Origin: Candidatus Zixiibacteriota bacterium
Lineage (GTDB): Bacteria; Zixibacteria; MSB-5A5; GN15; JACZUZ01
Assembly (NCBI GenBank): GCA_022572905.1
Contig: JACZUZ010000015.1
Coordinates: forward strand, 1-11,934
DNA: 11,934 bases
Direction: 5' to 3'
Shown: positions 1 through 6,839 of the stretch, one piece after another
Position numbering within the stretch: the first letter of the stretch is position 1
How the letters are laid out: every line of letters begins with the position of its first letter
Program-made: the position numbers and the translations under genes
The notes under the pieces: generated by a model
Told to the model about the DNA's origin: nothing
Database searches by the model: none
The model's input: the letters and a program-made list of their open reading frames with translations, nothing else

Positions 1-177
1 GGATGGCTGGACTGAGGGAGCTCTCGTAAAATCCAGGCCGCGCCATACGTATCTATTATATAAATCAACTGATGTAATTACAGAAACCCCATCCTCAGCG
101 ATGGCAGTAGTAGTAAAACCCATCCCGATTATCATAATTATGAACAGAGCTACGCTGAATTTGTATTTTCTCGCCAT
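1..177 (-). CDS. TorF-like outer-membrane porin, N-terminal 59 codons (cut by window edge)
   Basis: Reading the minus strand from an ATG at 177-175 gives an open frame to the window edge. It starts with a basic n-region (MARKYK), a hydrophobic core (VALFIIMIIGMGFTTT) and a probable signal peptidase site after AIA. The mature part includes VDLYNRYVWRGLDF and ends SVQPS. The pattern of a beta strand followed by R-Y-x-W-R-G and then a Q-P motif is typical of the first strand of TorF-family putative porins. A good Shine-Dalgarno (AAAGGA) lies about 8 bases before the ATG. The start is 24 bases after the stop of the ammonium transporter reading frame, so the two genes are probably cotranscribed. 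That suggests the porin passes small nitrogen solutes across the outer membrane (inference). The rest of the barrel is outside the window, so family assignment rests on the signal peptide and first strand. Confidence 0.72.
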   Translation of the reverse strand, partial: MARKYKFSVALFIIMIIGMGFTTTAIAEDGVSVITSVDLYNRYVWRGLDFTRAPSVQPS

Positions 178-201
178 GTTTGAATTCCTTTCTTTCTCTT
201 C

Positions 202-1266
202 TCAGTCTAAGTAAGCGCTTTCTCCATGGAGCGTCTCATCAAGAGCCGCTTCTTCAGCTTCGGAAGTCTTGACCTTGATAAATTTGTTTATAATCCAGAG
301 CATGCCGTAAGTAAAGCCAAAAGCATACACAGATGAAACCAGGACTGCCACCAGTTCCTTAACAAAGAAATCAGCGCCACCATAGAACAGACCGTTTGCG
401 CCAGCCGGATTGACTGCGGTGTTGCCCAACAATCCAAGCATAATGATTCCAAGCGCTCCACCGACACCGTGCACTCCCCAAACATCAAGAGCGTCGTCCC
501 AGTTCAGTTTATTCTTCAAACTTACCGCAGCATAGCAGATAACCCCTGCGGATATGCCGATGATAGCCGCCGATCCGGTGGAGACGAAGCCTGCCGCAGG
601 TGTAATTGTGGCCAGCCCAGCTACTGCGCCAGTTAATAATCCTACAAGTTTAGGTTTCCTCTTCATTTTCCATTCTAAAAACATCCATGAGATAGCGGCA
701 AAGGATGCGGCAATATCGGTATTTATAAATGCCAGAGCTGTGATAGAATCGACTTGTAATTCGCTGCCTGCATTAAACCCAAACCAGCCGAACCAAAGCA
801 ATCCTGTGCCAAGAGCTACTAGGGGGATGCTGTGCGGTCCTCTTTCAATTATTCGTCGTCGACCGACGAACATTACTGACGCTAGAGCGGCCATGCCGGC
901 AATGTTGTGTACCGCAATTCCACCAGCAAAGTCAAGTACGCCCCATTCTGCCAGGAGGCCACCACCCCAAATCATGTGCACAAACGGAAAATAGACCAGC
1001 AAGAGCCAGGCCACAAGAAACACAAGATAAGCGGGAAAACGGATTCGATTGGAAAAAGCGCCCGTGATTAGAGCGGGAGTAATAATCGCAAACATCATTT
1101 GATAGGCAAAGAAAACGAACATTGGTATTTCCCCGCTGCCAAATGGTGTCATCGGATCTACCCCATTCAGGAATGCCATATCAAGGTTTCCAATAATCTG
1201 GCCTTCGCCGCCGCTGAAACACAGCGAAAAGCCAACCGTATACCATAAAATTGTTGTCACTCCCAT
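202..1266 (-). CDS. amt: Ammonium transporter (Amt), body of the gene, N-terminus out of frame
   Basis: Inner-membrane channel for NH4+/NH3 of the Amt/MEP/Rh family. In this 354-codon frame the conserved pore residues are present: Trp100 (WGGG), Asp112 in LDFAGG, the first pore His120 (AVHNIAG) and the second pore His in WGVHGVGG near residue 266. The segment FAYQMMFAIITPALITGA is the usual third-helix region. About nine or ten of the normal eleven helices are visible. The frame begins at Met-Gly-Val-Thr-Thr, which in intact Amt proteins lies in the second membrane helix, so this ATG is not the natural start. The true start is at 1355 in another frame, and the join is broken (see the next entry). 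No ribosome site precedes the ATG at 1266. The TorF-like porin gene follows after 24 bases. No P-II (GlnK) gene is visible nearby. Family assignment is firm; an intact product is not. Confidence 0.93.
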   Translation of the reverse strand: MGVTTILWYTVGFSLCFSGGEGQIIGNLDMAFLNGVDPMTPFGSGEIPMFVFFAYQMMFAIITPALITGAFSNRIRFPAYLVFLVAWLLLVYFPFVHMIWGGGLLAEWGVLDFAGGIAVHNIAGMAALASVMFVGRRRIIERGPHSIPLVALGTGLLWFGWFGFNAGSELQVDSITALAFINTDIAASFAAISWMFLEWKMKRKPKLVGLLTGAVAGLATITPAAGFVSTGSAAIIGISAGVICYAAVSLKNKLNWDDALDVWGVHGVGGALGIIMLGLLGNTAVNPAGANGLFYGGADFFVKELVAVLVSSVYAFGFTYGMLWIINKFIKVKTSEAEEAALDETLHGESAYLD

Positions 1267-1355
1267 TGATACGAGAAAAAGGCAAGACCCGGTGTCATTA
1301 ACATGACTAGACTTGTAGCGATAAGCATGAATCCGGTATTTCCAGAATCAAACAT
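1257..1355 (-). pseudogene. amt: Displaced N-terminal fragment of the amt gene (frameshifting deletion)
   Basis: From an ATG at 1355-1353, preceded by GAGAGGAG at about 8 bases, the minus strand encodes MFDSGNTGFMLIATSLVMLM followed by TPGLAFF, the standard first helix of Amt proteins. It then runs into SYQWE and a TGA at 1259-1257. In intact homologues AFF is followed by YGGLVR, a KNVL motif and a Gln-Ser stretch before the V-S-M-G segment. Here Leu-Val-Ser-Met-Gly (CTC GTA TCA ATG GGA) follows directly in a different frame. Some 17 codons, roughly 50 bases and not a multiple of three, are therefore missing at about 1274-1276. The rest of the gene is well conserved, so this is either a recent inactivating deletion or an assembly collapse. 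Confidence 0.82.
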
Positions 1356-1497
1356 ATTGTTACTCCTCTCTCTGAGTGAAAATAATTATCTATTCAACTT
1401 CGGATAATTTGAAAACAGGGCATTCCCATTAGACCTTTGAAACTCCAGAAGGAATGTTATCCATATCTCCGGCCTAAACGGTAACAAATATGAGCGA

Positions 1498-1506
1498 ATT
1501 ATACCA
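1498..1506 (-). promoter_or_regulatory. Probable extended -10 promoter for amt
   Basis: On the minus strand the sequence reads TGGTATAAT, a perfect TATAAT with the TG of an extended -10 element. Transcription would start near 1491 and give a leader of about 135 bases before the amt start at 1355. No good -35 hexamer sits 16-18 bases upstream, which is acceptable for extended -10 promoters. I looked for a sigma-54 (NtrC-type) -24/-12 element between here and the start and saw none. Confidence 0.45.
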
Positions 1507-1781
1507 ATAATTTACCATCGCGAAGGACTTTTTGAAGACCTCAGTAAGTAGGTCAGGAGACGCCAGTTGCGCAGGTAATGTCAAAATTTTATCAATTCTA
1601 TGATCTCTTTTACTTGAACAATAGTAAAGGCAGAAGGGGAATTAACAGAGGAAGCGAGTTTGGGTTCGATATGAATGTTGGAATCCACCCGTACCATTCC
1701 AATGCGACAAATACGGGGATTTTTCTTATGCTCGATTTATCGTCGAGGACAGAAACTCTGGGGCATAGTTCACCACTTCGG

Positions 1782-1823
1782 ATTACGTAATTTGTTTGAT
1801 TAGTTCTTGGAATTATTACGTAA
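1782..1823. repeat. Two direct copies of ATTACGTAA
   Basis: ATTACGTAA occurs at 1782-1790 and again at 1815-1823, 33 bases apart start to start, close to three helical turns. The core TTACGTAA is itself a palindrome, so the pair resembles a double operator for a dimeric regulator. No adjacent gene obviously uses it, and chance occurrence in AT-rich DNA is possible. Confidence 0.3.
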
Positions 1824-2101
1824 GCTTCCCAGTCAAGCATACAATTCTAAAGTAGAGTCTTTGACTGTTTGTTGTTGCGGAAGACTAGGTAGCCATGCGA
1901 ATATTTGAGAAACCGGACGAACGCTGCGGGCGCCCCATCCTTTTCTCTTGGTATCTTATTGTGCATTTCGGCTGACCTAAACAGGAAGGGCTTCTAGCCT
2001 GCGTTGAGCCCGTAGCCCTCGGGGACTCGAAATCCACGTCAGTCTCTCTAAGACTCTATCCTATTCATCAGATGTGTGGCAAGAGTTCCCGAGTGAGGGT
2101 C

Positions 2102-2190
2102 TCCTGAGCCGCTTCCGCACCCGATTCGTCGGCATGGCCCGGTCGATTTGGGCCTATAGCATCTGAAATTCCGTGCCCGGCGGCTCAGGA
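2102..2190. ncRNA. Candidate structured RNA: long stem enclosing two hairpins
   Basis: TCCTGAGCCGC at 2102-2112 is perfectly complementary to GCGGCTCAGGA at 2180-2190. Inside this 11-pair stem a second stem forms between GCAC (2117-2120) and GTGC (2173-2176). Within that lie two hairpins: CCGA-TTCG-TCGG at 2121-2132, with a UUCG tetraloop, and GGCCC/GGGCC at 2136-2140 and 2150-2154 with a 9-base loop. The nested, multibranched layout is much more ordered than random sequence. No poly-T follows on either strand, so it is not a simple terminator. It lies upstream of the typA promoter and so is probably not in the typA leader. It matches no RNA family I recognise: I compared it by eye with TPP, c-di-GMP, 6S, tmRNA, RNase P and SRP features. 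The transcribed strand is unknown. Confidence 0.4.
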
Positions 2191-2218
2191 AGATACTCGC
2201 TCGTCGTAAAGATTTTCA

Positions 2219-2246
2219 TTGACAAACCGAAATTATATTATATAAT
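2219..2246 (+). promoter_or_regulatory. Near-consensus sigma-70 promoter of typA
   Basis: TTGACA (2219-2224) and TATAAT (2241-2246) are both exact consensus hexamers separated by 16 bases of AT-rich DNA. Transcription would begin near 2253, giving a leader of about 100 bases before the typA ATG. This is the strongest promoter-like sequence in the window and fits a housekeeping gene. Confidence 0.75.
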
Positions 2247-2315
2247 GGTCGAGCTTTTCTGCGTGATTATTCCCTTAAAGCTTTATCCGTAGATGTTCTC
2301 TGTAGTATGTTACTT

Positions 2316-2343
2316 GGCAGATATTTTCTGCCCATGAAAGGTG
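2316..2343 (+). promoter_or_regulatory. Leader hairpin abutting the typA ribosome-binding site
   Basis: GGCAGA (2316-2321) and TCTGCC (2327-2332) form a six-pair hairpin with loop TATTT, ending 4 bases before the Shine-Dalgarno AAAGGTG (2337-2343), which sits 9 bases before the ATG at 2353. A hairpin this close to the ribosome site could affect translation initiation. It has no T-tract and so is not a terminator. Any regulatory role is inference. Confidence 0.35.
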
Positions 2344-2352
2344 TTTTGACTA

Positions 2353-4266
2353 ATGACTGATGTTGCTCAAATCCGAAATCTTGCGATCGTCGCCCATATC
2401 GATCACGGGAAGACAACACTTATAGATTCCATATTTAAAGCGACGCAGACTTTCCGCGAAAACCAGGAAGTGGCCGAAAGGCTGATGGACAACAATGAAC
2501 TGGAACGTGAGCGCGGTATTACCATACGTTCAAAACACTGCACCGTATCATGGAATGATTACCTGATAAATATCATAGACACCCCCGGTCACGCTGATTT
2601 TTCCGGCGAAGTGGAACGGGTGCTATCTATGGTTGACTCTGTTTTGCTGTTGGTTGACGCCAACGAAGGGCCGATGCCGCAGACCCGCTATGTGCTAATG
2701 CGCGCCTTGAAGCTCGGACTTCGCCCGATCGTGATTATTAATAAAGTCGACCGTCCCAACGCCCGTCCGGATCATACGTTGAACAATACGTTTGATCTCT
2801 TCATAGAATTAGGAGCCAGTGATGAACAAGCTCATTTCCCGGTACTCTATGGTTCCGGTCTGGACGGATGGTTCGTCGATGACTTGGAAAAAGATGAGCG
2901 TAATGGAATGGACCCTCTCTTTCAGGCGATCATTGATAATGTTCCTTATCCTGAAGTCGATCAGGATGGTGACTTTTTAATGCAAGTAAGTTCTCTCGAT
3001 TGGAGCGACTATATTGGCCAAATCGGTTGCGGTCGTGTTATCCGGGGTAGTTTAAGAAAAGGCGAGGAATTCACGCGTATAGTTACGAAGCTGAAAGTTC
3101 CGTCATCCCAAAACAAAGATTGGGAAATAGATTCCACTTCAATAGTAAAGGGTGTTCATATGTGGATTACTCGCGGTTTGACACGGGTTGAAACCGATGA
3201 AATATCCGCCGGCGATATTGTTTGGTTGGCGGGACCGCCGGAAATTAGCATTGGTGATACGTTTTCCAAAAACGAAGACACCAAAGAAGCGCTAAAACCT
3301 CTTGAGATTGAAGAACCCACTCTCTCGATGTTTTTCTTAGTCAACAACGGGCCTTTCTCAGGACTCGAGGGCACATCAATCATGCTCCGTCAGCTGAAAG
3401 ATCGACTCGAACGAGAACTGCGCGTTAATGTCGCTCTTCGCATGGAAGATATCGGACGCTCGGACGGTGTGAAAGTTTCTGGACGCGGCGAACTTCATCT
3501 TGCTATCCTAATAGAGGAAATGCGGCGTGAAGGACTTGAATTCTGCATCTCCTGTCCGGAAGTTATTACGCGTCTTGATGAAAACGGAAACGTTTTGGAA
3601 CCTATGGAACAGCTTATTATTGATGTTCCCGAAGAATATCAGGGAATCGTCATTGAAAAAATTTCCAAACGCAAGGGTGAGTTGACATCAGTTCAAAATT
3701 CCGGAACGAACACAATTCGCATTGAGTTTCAAATTCCCACCCGTGGCTTGTTCGGATACAGGACAGAATTTATGACAGACACACGCGGTCTTGGAATTAT
3801 GGCGTCCCGTCTGGTTTGCTATGGTCCGTGGCGCGGTGAAATTATGTCGAGAAGTAAAGGTTCCATCATCAGTATTGAAACGGGCCCCGCTACCGCCTAT
3901 GCCCTGGAGGGGCTTCAGGAGCGGTCGGTTATTTTTATTGAACCCGCGGAAAAAGTATATACCGGTCAGATCGTAGGTGAAAATTCAAGAACAATGGATA
4001 TGACTTGCAACCCAACCAAACGGAAACATCTGACCAACCATCGCTCGTCCACAAAAGACATAAGTGTCACGCTCGATGTTTCCCGCAAGATGACATTGGA
4101 ACAGGCAATGGAGTGGATCAGAGATGATGAGCTAGTTGAAGTAACTCCAAAGTCAATTAGGATTAGAAAAGCCATTCTGGATATAGATAAACGAAGACGC
4201 GCTGAGAAAAAACAAATCGCCCTAAATGAAAGCGCCACTGTTCTACGATCAAGAATTTCCGCATAA
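2353..4266 (+). CDS. typA: Translational GTPase TypA/BipA
   Basis: Ribosome-associated GTPase of the EF-G/LepA superfamily, implicated in 50S assembly and adaptation to cold and stress. The G domain shows G1 AHIDHGKT (14-21), G2 RGITI (54-58), G3 DTPGH (76-80, with the catalytic His80) and G4 NKVD (130-133). The G5 position reads GSG (167-169) where most homologues have SA(K/L), a small deviation. A beta-barrel domain II follows (about 205-300), then EF-G-like alpha/beta domains and the BipA-specific C-terminal domain ending in [13 protein letters not shown]. At 637 residues it is slightly longer than the usual 600-615, partly from an insert around 174-186 and a basic tail (DKRRRAEKK). The ATG has AAAGGTG 9 bases upstream and the N-terminus aligns with the family start. 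It appears monocistronic, with a strong promoter and a convergent gene 50 bases downstream. Confidence 0.97.
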   Translation: MTDVAQIRNLAIVAHIDHGKTTLIDSIFKATQTFRENQEVAERLMDNNELERERGITIRSKHCTVSWNDYLINIIDTPGHADFSGEVERVLSMVDSVLLLVDANEGPMPQTRYVLMRALKLGLRPIVIINKVDRPNARPDHTLNNTFDLFIELGASDEQAHFPVLYGSGLDGWFVDDLEKDERNGMDPLFQAIIDNVPYPEVDQDGDFLMQVSSLDWSDYIGQIGCGRVIRGSLRKGEEFTRIVTKLKVPSSQNKDWEIDSTSIVKGVHMWITRGLTRVETDEISAGDIVWLAGPPEISIGDTFSKNEDTKEALKPLEIEEPTLSMFFLVNNGPFSGLEGTSIMLRQLKDRLERELRVNVALRMEDIGRSDGVKVSGRGELHLAILIEEMRREGLEFCISCPEVITRLDENGNVLEPMEQLIIDVPEEYQGIVIEKISKRKGELTSVQNSGTNTIRIEFQIPTRGLFGYRTEFMTDTRGLGIMASRLVCYGPWRGEIMSRSKGSIISIETGPATAYALEGLQERSVIFIEPAEKVYTGQIVGENSRTMDMTCNPTKRKHLTNHRSSTKDISVTLDVSRKMTLEQAMEWIRDDELVEVTPKSIRIRKAILDIDKRRRAEKKQIALNESATVLRSRISA

Positions 4267-4316
4267 TTGCTTTCCGACTTGTTACAGCGTAGCATACCAA
4301 CAGATCGACAACTAAT

Positions 4317-5831
4317 TCAACTCCCCGTCGTACCACAAACCGGAGACGCACTGCCTTGGAATATATATTTCACTATGTATGTTGCATCACCAATGTTGAC
4401 GTCGTTGCTTCCGTCTGCGTCAGCCTGATCTAAACAAGGCGGAGTGTCGCCATCTTGAAAAATGTATTTTACGATGAAAATTGCATCGCCGATGTTCGCA
4501 TCGCCTCCGTTGTCAACGTCACCGGGGATTGTGCAACAGGGTTCCAGACAGGTGAACAAATATGTCTTGCCTGTGTTCAGGTAGCTGTCCGGATACGCTC
4601 CCGCGGAAGGGTAGCCATATTCAAAGGCCCCAATCAGTATATCGTTGCGTCCATCGAGATTGATATCACCCACAATAGCGACTGATTTTCCAAACTGATC
4701 GAAATTCTCCTCTCCAAACATTTCCCCGATAAGAGAGCCGTCGGCGCCGGAATAGACAAACACAGCGCCATTCCTCGCGCCTGAGCTATAACCGAAAAAG
4801 TGTGCGCCAACAACAATGTCCGGTATGCCGTCACCGTCAATATCAGCTCCACCGGCAAGCGCGGCGCCAAAGTAAGATACCCCGTATGTGTTAGTGTCCC
4901 CCGAAATCCTCAATAACTCAGAGCCGTCCAGTCCGGAACGGACGGACACTATTTCATGGTAAGTATCTTCGTTGACCAATTTGGGGAAGCCAAAGGCAAT
5001 ATCGTCAAACCCGTCACCGTTTACGTCTCCCACTGCGGTGATTCCCCTGTTCGGTATTCCGTCCTCTACGCCTCCAGTGAAATTGTGAAGCTCTCTACCA
5101 TCCAGTCCGGAATAAATAGAAATGCGCGACATTGCCGGGCTGAGATTCCAGCGCCGCGTTTGGACAATGATGTCGGCAAATCCGTCACCATTTACGTCCC
5201 CGGCAGGCGCAACTCTATGGCCAAACTGATCACCGGGGGAGTCTCCATTCAAGACATGCAGCAACGCTCCATCAATGCCCGAATAGACAGACACTTGTCC
5301 TATATCTGTAAACGTTGCGCTATTTCCGGGTAACGACATCGCAAAATCGTTGATTCCATCATTATTGACATCTCCCAGCGCTATACCAAACCTTTTGACG
5401 GGAATTGTGTCGGGAACAGTGTCAAGCGCAAACAGGATTTGCCAGTCGATTCCGGAGAATATTCTAGTGCCGATGAGAATATCACCGAAACCATCGTTGT
5501 TGATGTCTCCCATTCCAGCTATTTGGCTAGAGAAATGATACTTACGATGCTGTGCCAGAGTTTGCAACAACTCATTCGTCCGTCCGGAAAAGACAAAAAC
5601 TTCTGATGGGAGCAAGGAAAGTGTTGATGTGGCAACCAGAAAGTCCGGGTAACCATCTCCGTCAACATCACCTGCAGGACCAACTTGAGTTCCGAATCTG
5701 CCACCCGTCGCTACTTCCCCGGTTTGCGTGTACGGGCATTGTCCCAGGGCCACGGAATGAATCGTAAAGCCAAACATAAGCGCTGACAACAATCCTGCCC
5801 ATGCTGAAACAAGTAATCTTTCTCTTCTCAC
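4317..5831 (-). CDS. Secreted seven-blade FG-GAP propeller protein with C-terminal dockerin domain
   Basis: 504 residues from a GTG start preceded by GGAGGT at close spacing; the ATG overlapping it (5833-5831) is followed at once by TGA in its own frame. Residues 1-30 form a signal peptide (MRRER, hydrophobic core, cleavage near ALG-Q). Seven FG-GAP/integrin-alpha-like repeats follow, each with a calcium-type D-x-[DN]-x-D-G loop starting at Asp55, 109, 154, 212, 269, 330 and 389, enough for a complete seven-blade beta-propeller. Residues 432-504 are a type I dockerin pair: GDVDNGGDANIGDA and DADGSNDVNIGDA, each followed by an I-V-K-Y-I-F helix. Dockerins normally bind cohesins, but in many environmental bacteria such pairs end secreted proteins with no known cellulosome. 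No enzyme domain is visible, so binding or structural roles are likelier than catalysis. It is convergent with typA; no clear terminator was seen in the 50-base gap. Confidence 0.9.
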   Translation of the reverse strand: MRRERLLVSAWAGLLSALMFGFTIHSVALGQCPYTQTGEVATGGRFGTQVGPAGDVDGDGYPDFLVATSTLSLLPSEVFVFSGRTNELLQTLAQHRKYHFSSQIAGMGDINNDGFGDILIGTRIFSGIDWQILFALDTVPDTIPVKRFGIALGDVNNDGINDFAMSLPGNSATFTDIGQVSVYSGIDGALLHVLNGDSPGDQFGHRVAPAGDVNGDGFADIIVQTRRWNLSPAMSRISIYSGLDGRELHNFTGGVEDGIPNRGITAVGDVNGDGFDDIAFGFPKLVNEDTYHEIVSVRSGLDGSELLRISGDTNTYGVSYFGAALAGGADIDGDGIPDIVVGAHFFGYSSGARNGAVFVYSGADGSLIGEMFGEENFDQFGKSVAIVGDINLDGRNDILIGAFEYGYPSAGAYPDSYLNTGKTYLFTCLEPCCTIPGDVDNGGDANIGDAIFIVKYIFQDGDTPPCLDQADADGSNDVNIGDATYIVKYIFQGSASPVCGTTGS

Positions 5832-6103
5832 ATTTACCTCCGACCTAATTTAGAACCACATGCAAAGTAACCGCTGTTGGATTTTTTTCCTAAATGTAAT
5901 TTAGGTTTCGTTTGGAGAGAAAGCAAGCATTTCTTTTTGAATATCTCTGACATTTTGACTCGGGAATATGGATTTGCGCCGCACAAGCTTCGAACTCCAG
6001 ACCGATATCAAGGCTGTTCCGGTTCCTTCACAACCGGTCGGCTTTTCTCCGTCAATTTACAGGGCCAGGGATCCTGATGTGTCACGAGTAACAGTCACAT
6101 GGA
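5832..6103. other. Intergenic stretch upstream of the propeller gene
   Basis: About 270 bases between the lipoprotein stop and the propeller start. The GGAGGT ribosome site of the propeller gene lies at the left end. Open frames on the plus strand (5877-6077, 5968-6165) overlap each other and encode nothing recognisable. A promoter for the propeller gene must lie here or further upstream, but I could not pick a convincing one. Confidence 0.5.
6019..6037 (-). repeat. Small hairpin downstream of the lipoprotein gene
   Basis: CCGGTT (6019-6024) and AACCGG (6032-6037) form a six-pair stem with a 7-base loop, about 65 bases past the lipoprotein stop. On the minus strand it is followed by AACAGCC, not a T-run, so it is not a standard intrinsic terminator. 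It might protect the transcript end or be incidental. Confidence 0.25.
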
Positions 6104-6586
6104 TCATTCCGGATTCGCGGTGGAATGGTAATGAACAATTACCCATTTATCGTCAATCTTGTTAAACATAAGGCTGCCCAAACCATTCACCACGATTTCT
6201 CCGCGCTCAAATCGCCAGCGTCCGAAAGCGACAGCTGTCGCCGGACCTAGGATTTGAATATCAAGGTCCAAACCCTGAATCGTCCCCATGTTAGAAGTAT
6301 CTGGATAACGAGTCCGGTAACGGGCTTCGATGGCTGAATAGCCAATCGTTATATCGTTGTTAATTACGTGGCGGACGCGCTCATCGCGCCAGTAAGCCTT
6401 CATGTATGTGGAGAGGTCGCCTCGGTTCCAGCCAGCTCGGCTCGAAGACAATACGTCTCGTATAGCCTGCTTCTGGCTATCATCGCCTAACGCATCAAAC
6501 TTTTTTGTAGTCGCACTATCTCCAGAGCAGGCAGAAATCGAAAACAATAGGGCGCTTGTTACCAAATGGGTTACGAAGTAGCGCAT
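6104..6586 (-). CDS. Predicted lipoprotein with an NTF2-like (DUF4440/SnoaL-type) domain
   Basis: 160 residues. The start chosen is the ATG at 6586-6584, preceded by GGAAGA about 6 bases upstream. A longer frame reaching 6691 would add 35 polar and basic residues before the signal peptide and is rejected. The N-terminus is a lipoprotein signal: MRYF, hydrophobic core, then lipobox I-S-A-C with Cys20 as the lipidation site. Ser at +2 suggests export toward the outer membrane if Lol rules apply. Residues from about 38 form a cone-shaped NTF2-like fold: an N-terminal helix ending SRAGWNRGDLSTYMKAYW, a helix YSAIEARYRTRYP, and strands ending HYHSTANPE. This pattern is typical of small DUF4440/SnoaL-like or YybH-like proteins, whose ligand is usually unknown. 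No catalytic assignment is possible. It lies downstream of the kinase gene but probably has its own promoter. Confidence 0.85.
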   Translation of the reverse strand: MRYFVTHLVTSALLFSISACSGDSATTKKFDALGDDSQKQAIRDVLSSSRAGWNRGDLSTYMKAYWRDERVRHVINNDITIGYSAIEARYRTRYPDTSNMGTIQGLDLDIQILGPATAVAFGRWRFERGEIVVNGLGSLMFNKIDDKWVIVHYHSTANPE

Positions 6587-6688
6587 CTTTTTCTTCCGCG
6601 ATTGACGCTGGCAAGGCCTCGTTGTACTTCCACTCACAGATCTAATATCTGTCTTTTCCCCTCGCTGAACCAGCAAGTTTTCCGTACA

Positions 6689-6711
6689 CAATCTCTACTT
6701 CTAAGAGATTG
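6689..6711. repeat. Perfect 8-base inverted repeat in the presumed lipoprotein leader
   Basis: CAATCTCT (6689-6696) is perfectly complementary to AGAGATTG (6704-6711) around a 7-base spacer. It lies between the kinase stop and the lipoprotein start, just downstream of the proposed minus-strand promoter, so it would fold in the lipoprotein mRNA leader. It could also be a dimeric operator. There is no T-tract on the minus strand; weak AT-rich sequence follows on the plus strand. Confidence 0.4.
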
Positions 6712-6725
6712 ACTATTTTAAATAC

Positions 6726-6754
6726 AATTTATAAGTCAAAGTACCGTGTGTCAA
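6726..6754 (-). promoter_or_regulatory. Possible sigma-70 promoter of the lipoprotein gene
   Basis: On the minus strand an exact TTGACA (6754-6749) is followed after 17 bases by TAAATT (6731-6726), with ATAAAT and TATAAA as nearby alternatives at 16 and 15 bases. The start would be near 6718, giving a leader of about 130 bases to the ATG at 6586. The -35 is strong and the -10 is mediocre. Confidence 0.4.
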
Positions 6755-6839
6755 ACTAGTGCTTTGCATTGACCTACCTTCCAAAATCTGATCCAATTTT
6801 AGAGTTGGTATCTTGGCTGACTGAAGGAGGAGGATAGGG

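Larger units (their letters stand above)
1507..2218. other. Long gene-free region between the amt promoter and the typA promoter
   Basis: About 700 bases hold no convincing gene. Open frames of 70 codons (1578-1790, plus) and 76 codons (1610-1840, minus) overlap each other, have poor ribosome sites and encode proteins with no recognisable motif. The stretch from about 1880 to 2190 is visibly richer in G and C than its flanks and contains several short inverted repeats, including the large one listed separately. It could carry one or more noncoding RNAs or be decayed sequence. Confidence 0.5.

Noticed and set aside
202..1266. A short but intact Amt protein starting at the ATG at 1266
   Set aside because: That methionine lies within the second membrane helix of intact Amt proteins and has no ribosome site; the real start with a good ribosome site is at 1355 in another frame.
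1467..1481. CTCCGGCCTAAACGG resembling the core of a c-di-GMP (GEMM) riboswitch
   Set aside because: The other conserved parts, including the GGTAGGTAGC-like second half and closing helices, are absent, so it is a chance match.
1578..1840. Overlapping frames of 70 (plus) and 76 (minus) codons as genes
   Set aside because: They oppose each other, lack good ribosome sites and encode no recognisable motif or sensible composition.
2021..2038. Minus-strand TTCGAGTCCCC resembling a tRNA or tmRNA T-loop
   Set aside because: The flanking bases do not form the required five-pair T stem and no acceptor or anticodon arm is present.
4267..4316. Bidirectional terminator between typA and the propeller gene
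   Set aside because: No stem with a T-tract could be found in the 50-base gap.
5877..6165. Plus-strand frames of 65-66 codons
   Set aside because: They overlap each other, run into the lipoprotein gene on the other strand and have no ribosome site or motif.
6587..6691. A 35-residue N-terminal extension of the lipoprotein
   Set aside because: It would place polar, basic residues before a textbook lipoprotein signal, and the internal ATG has its own good ribosome site.
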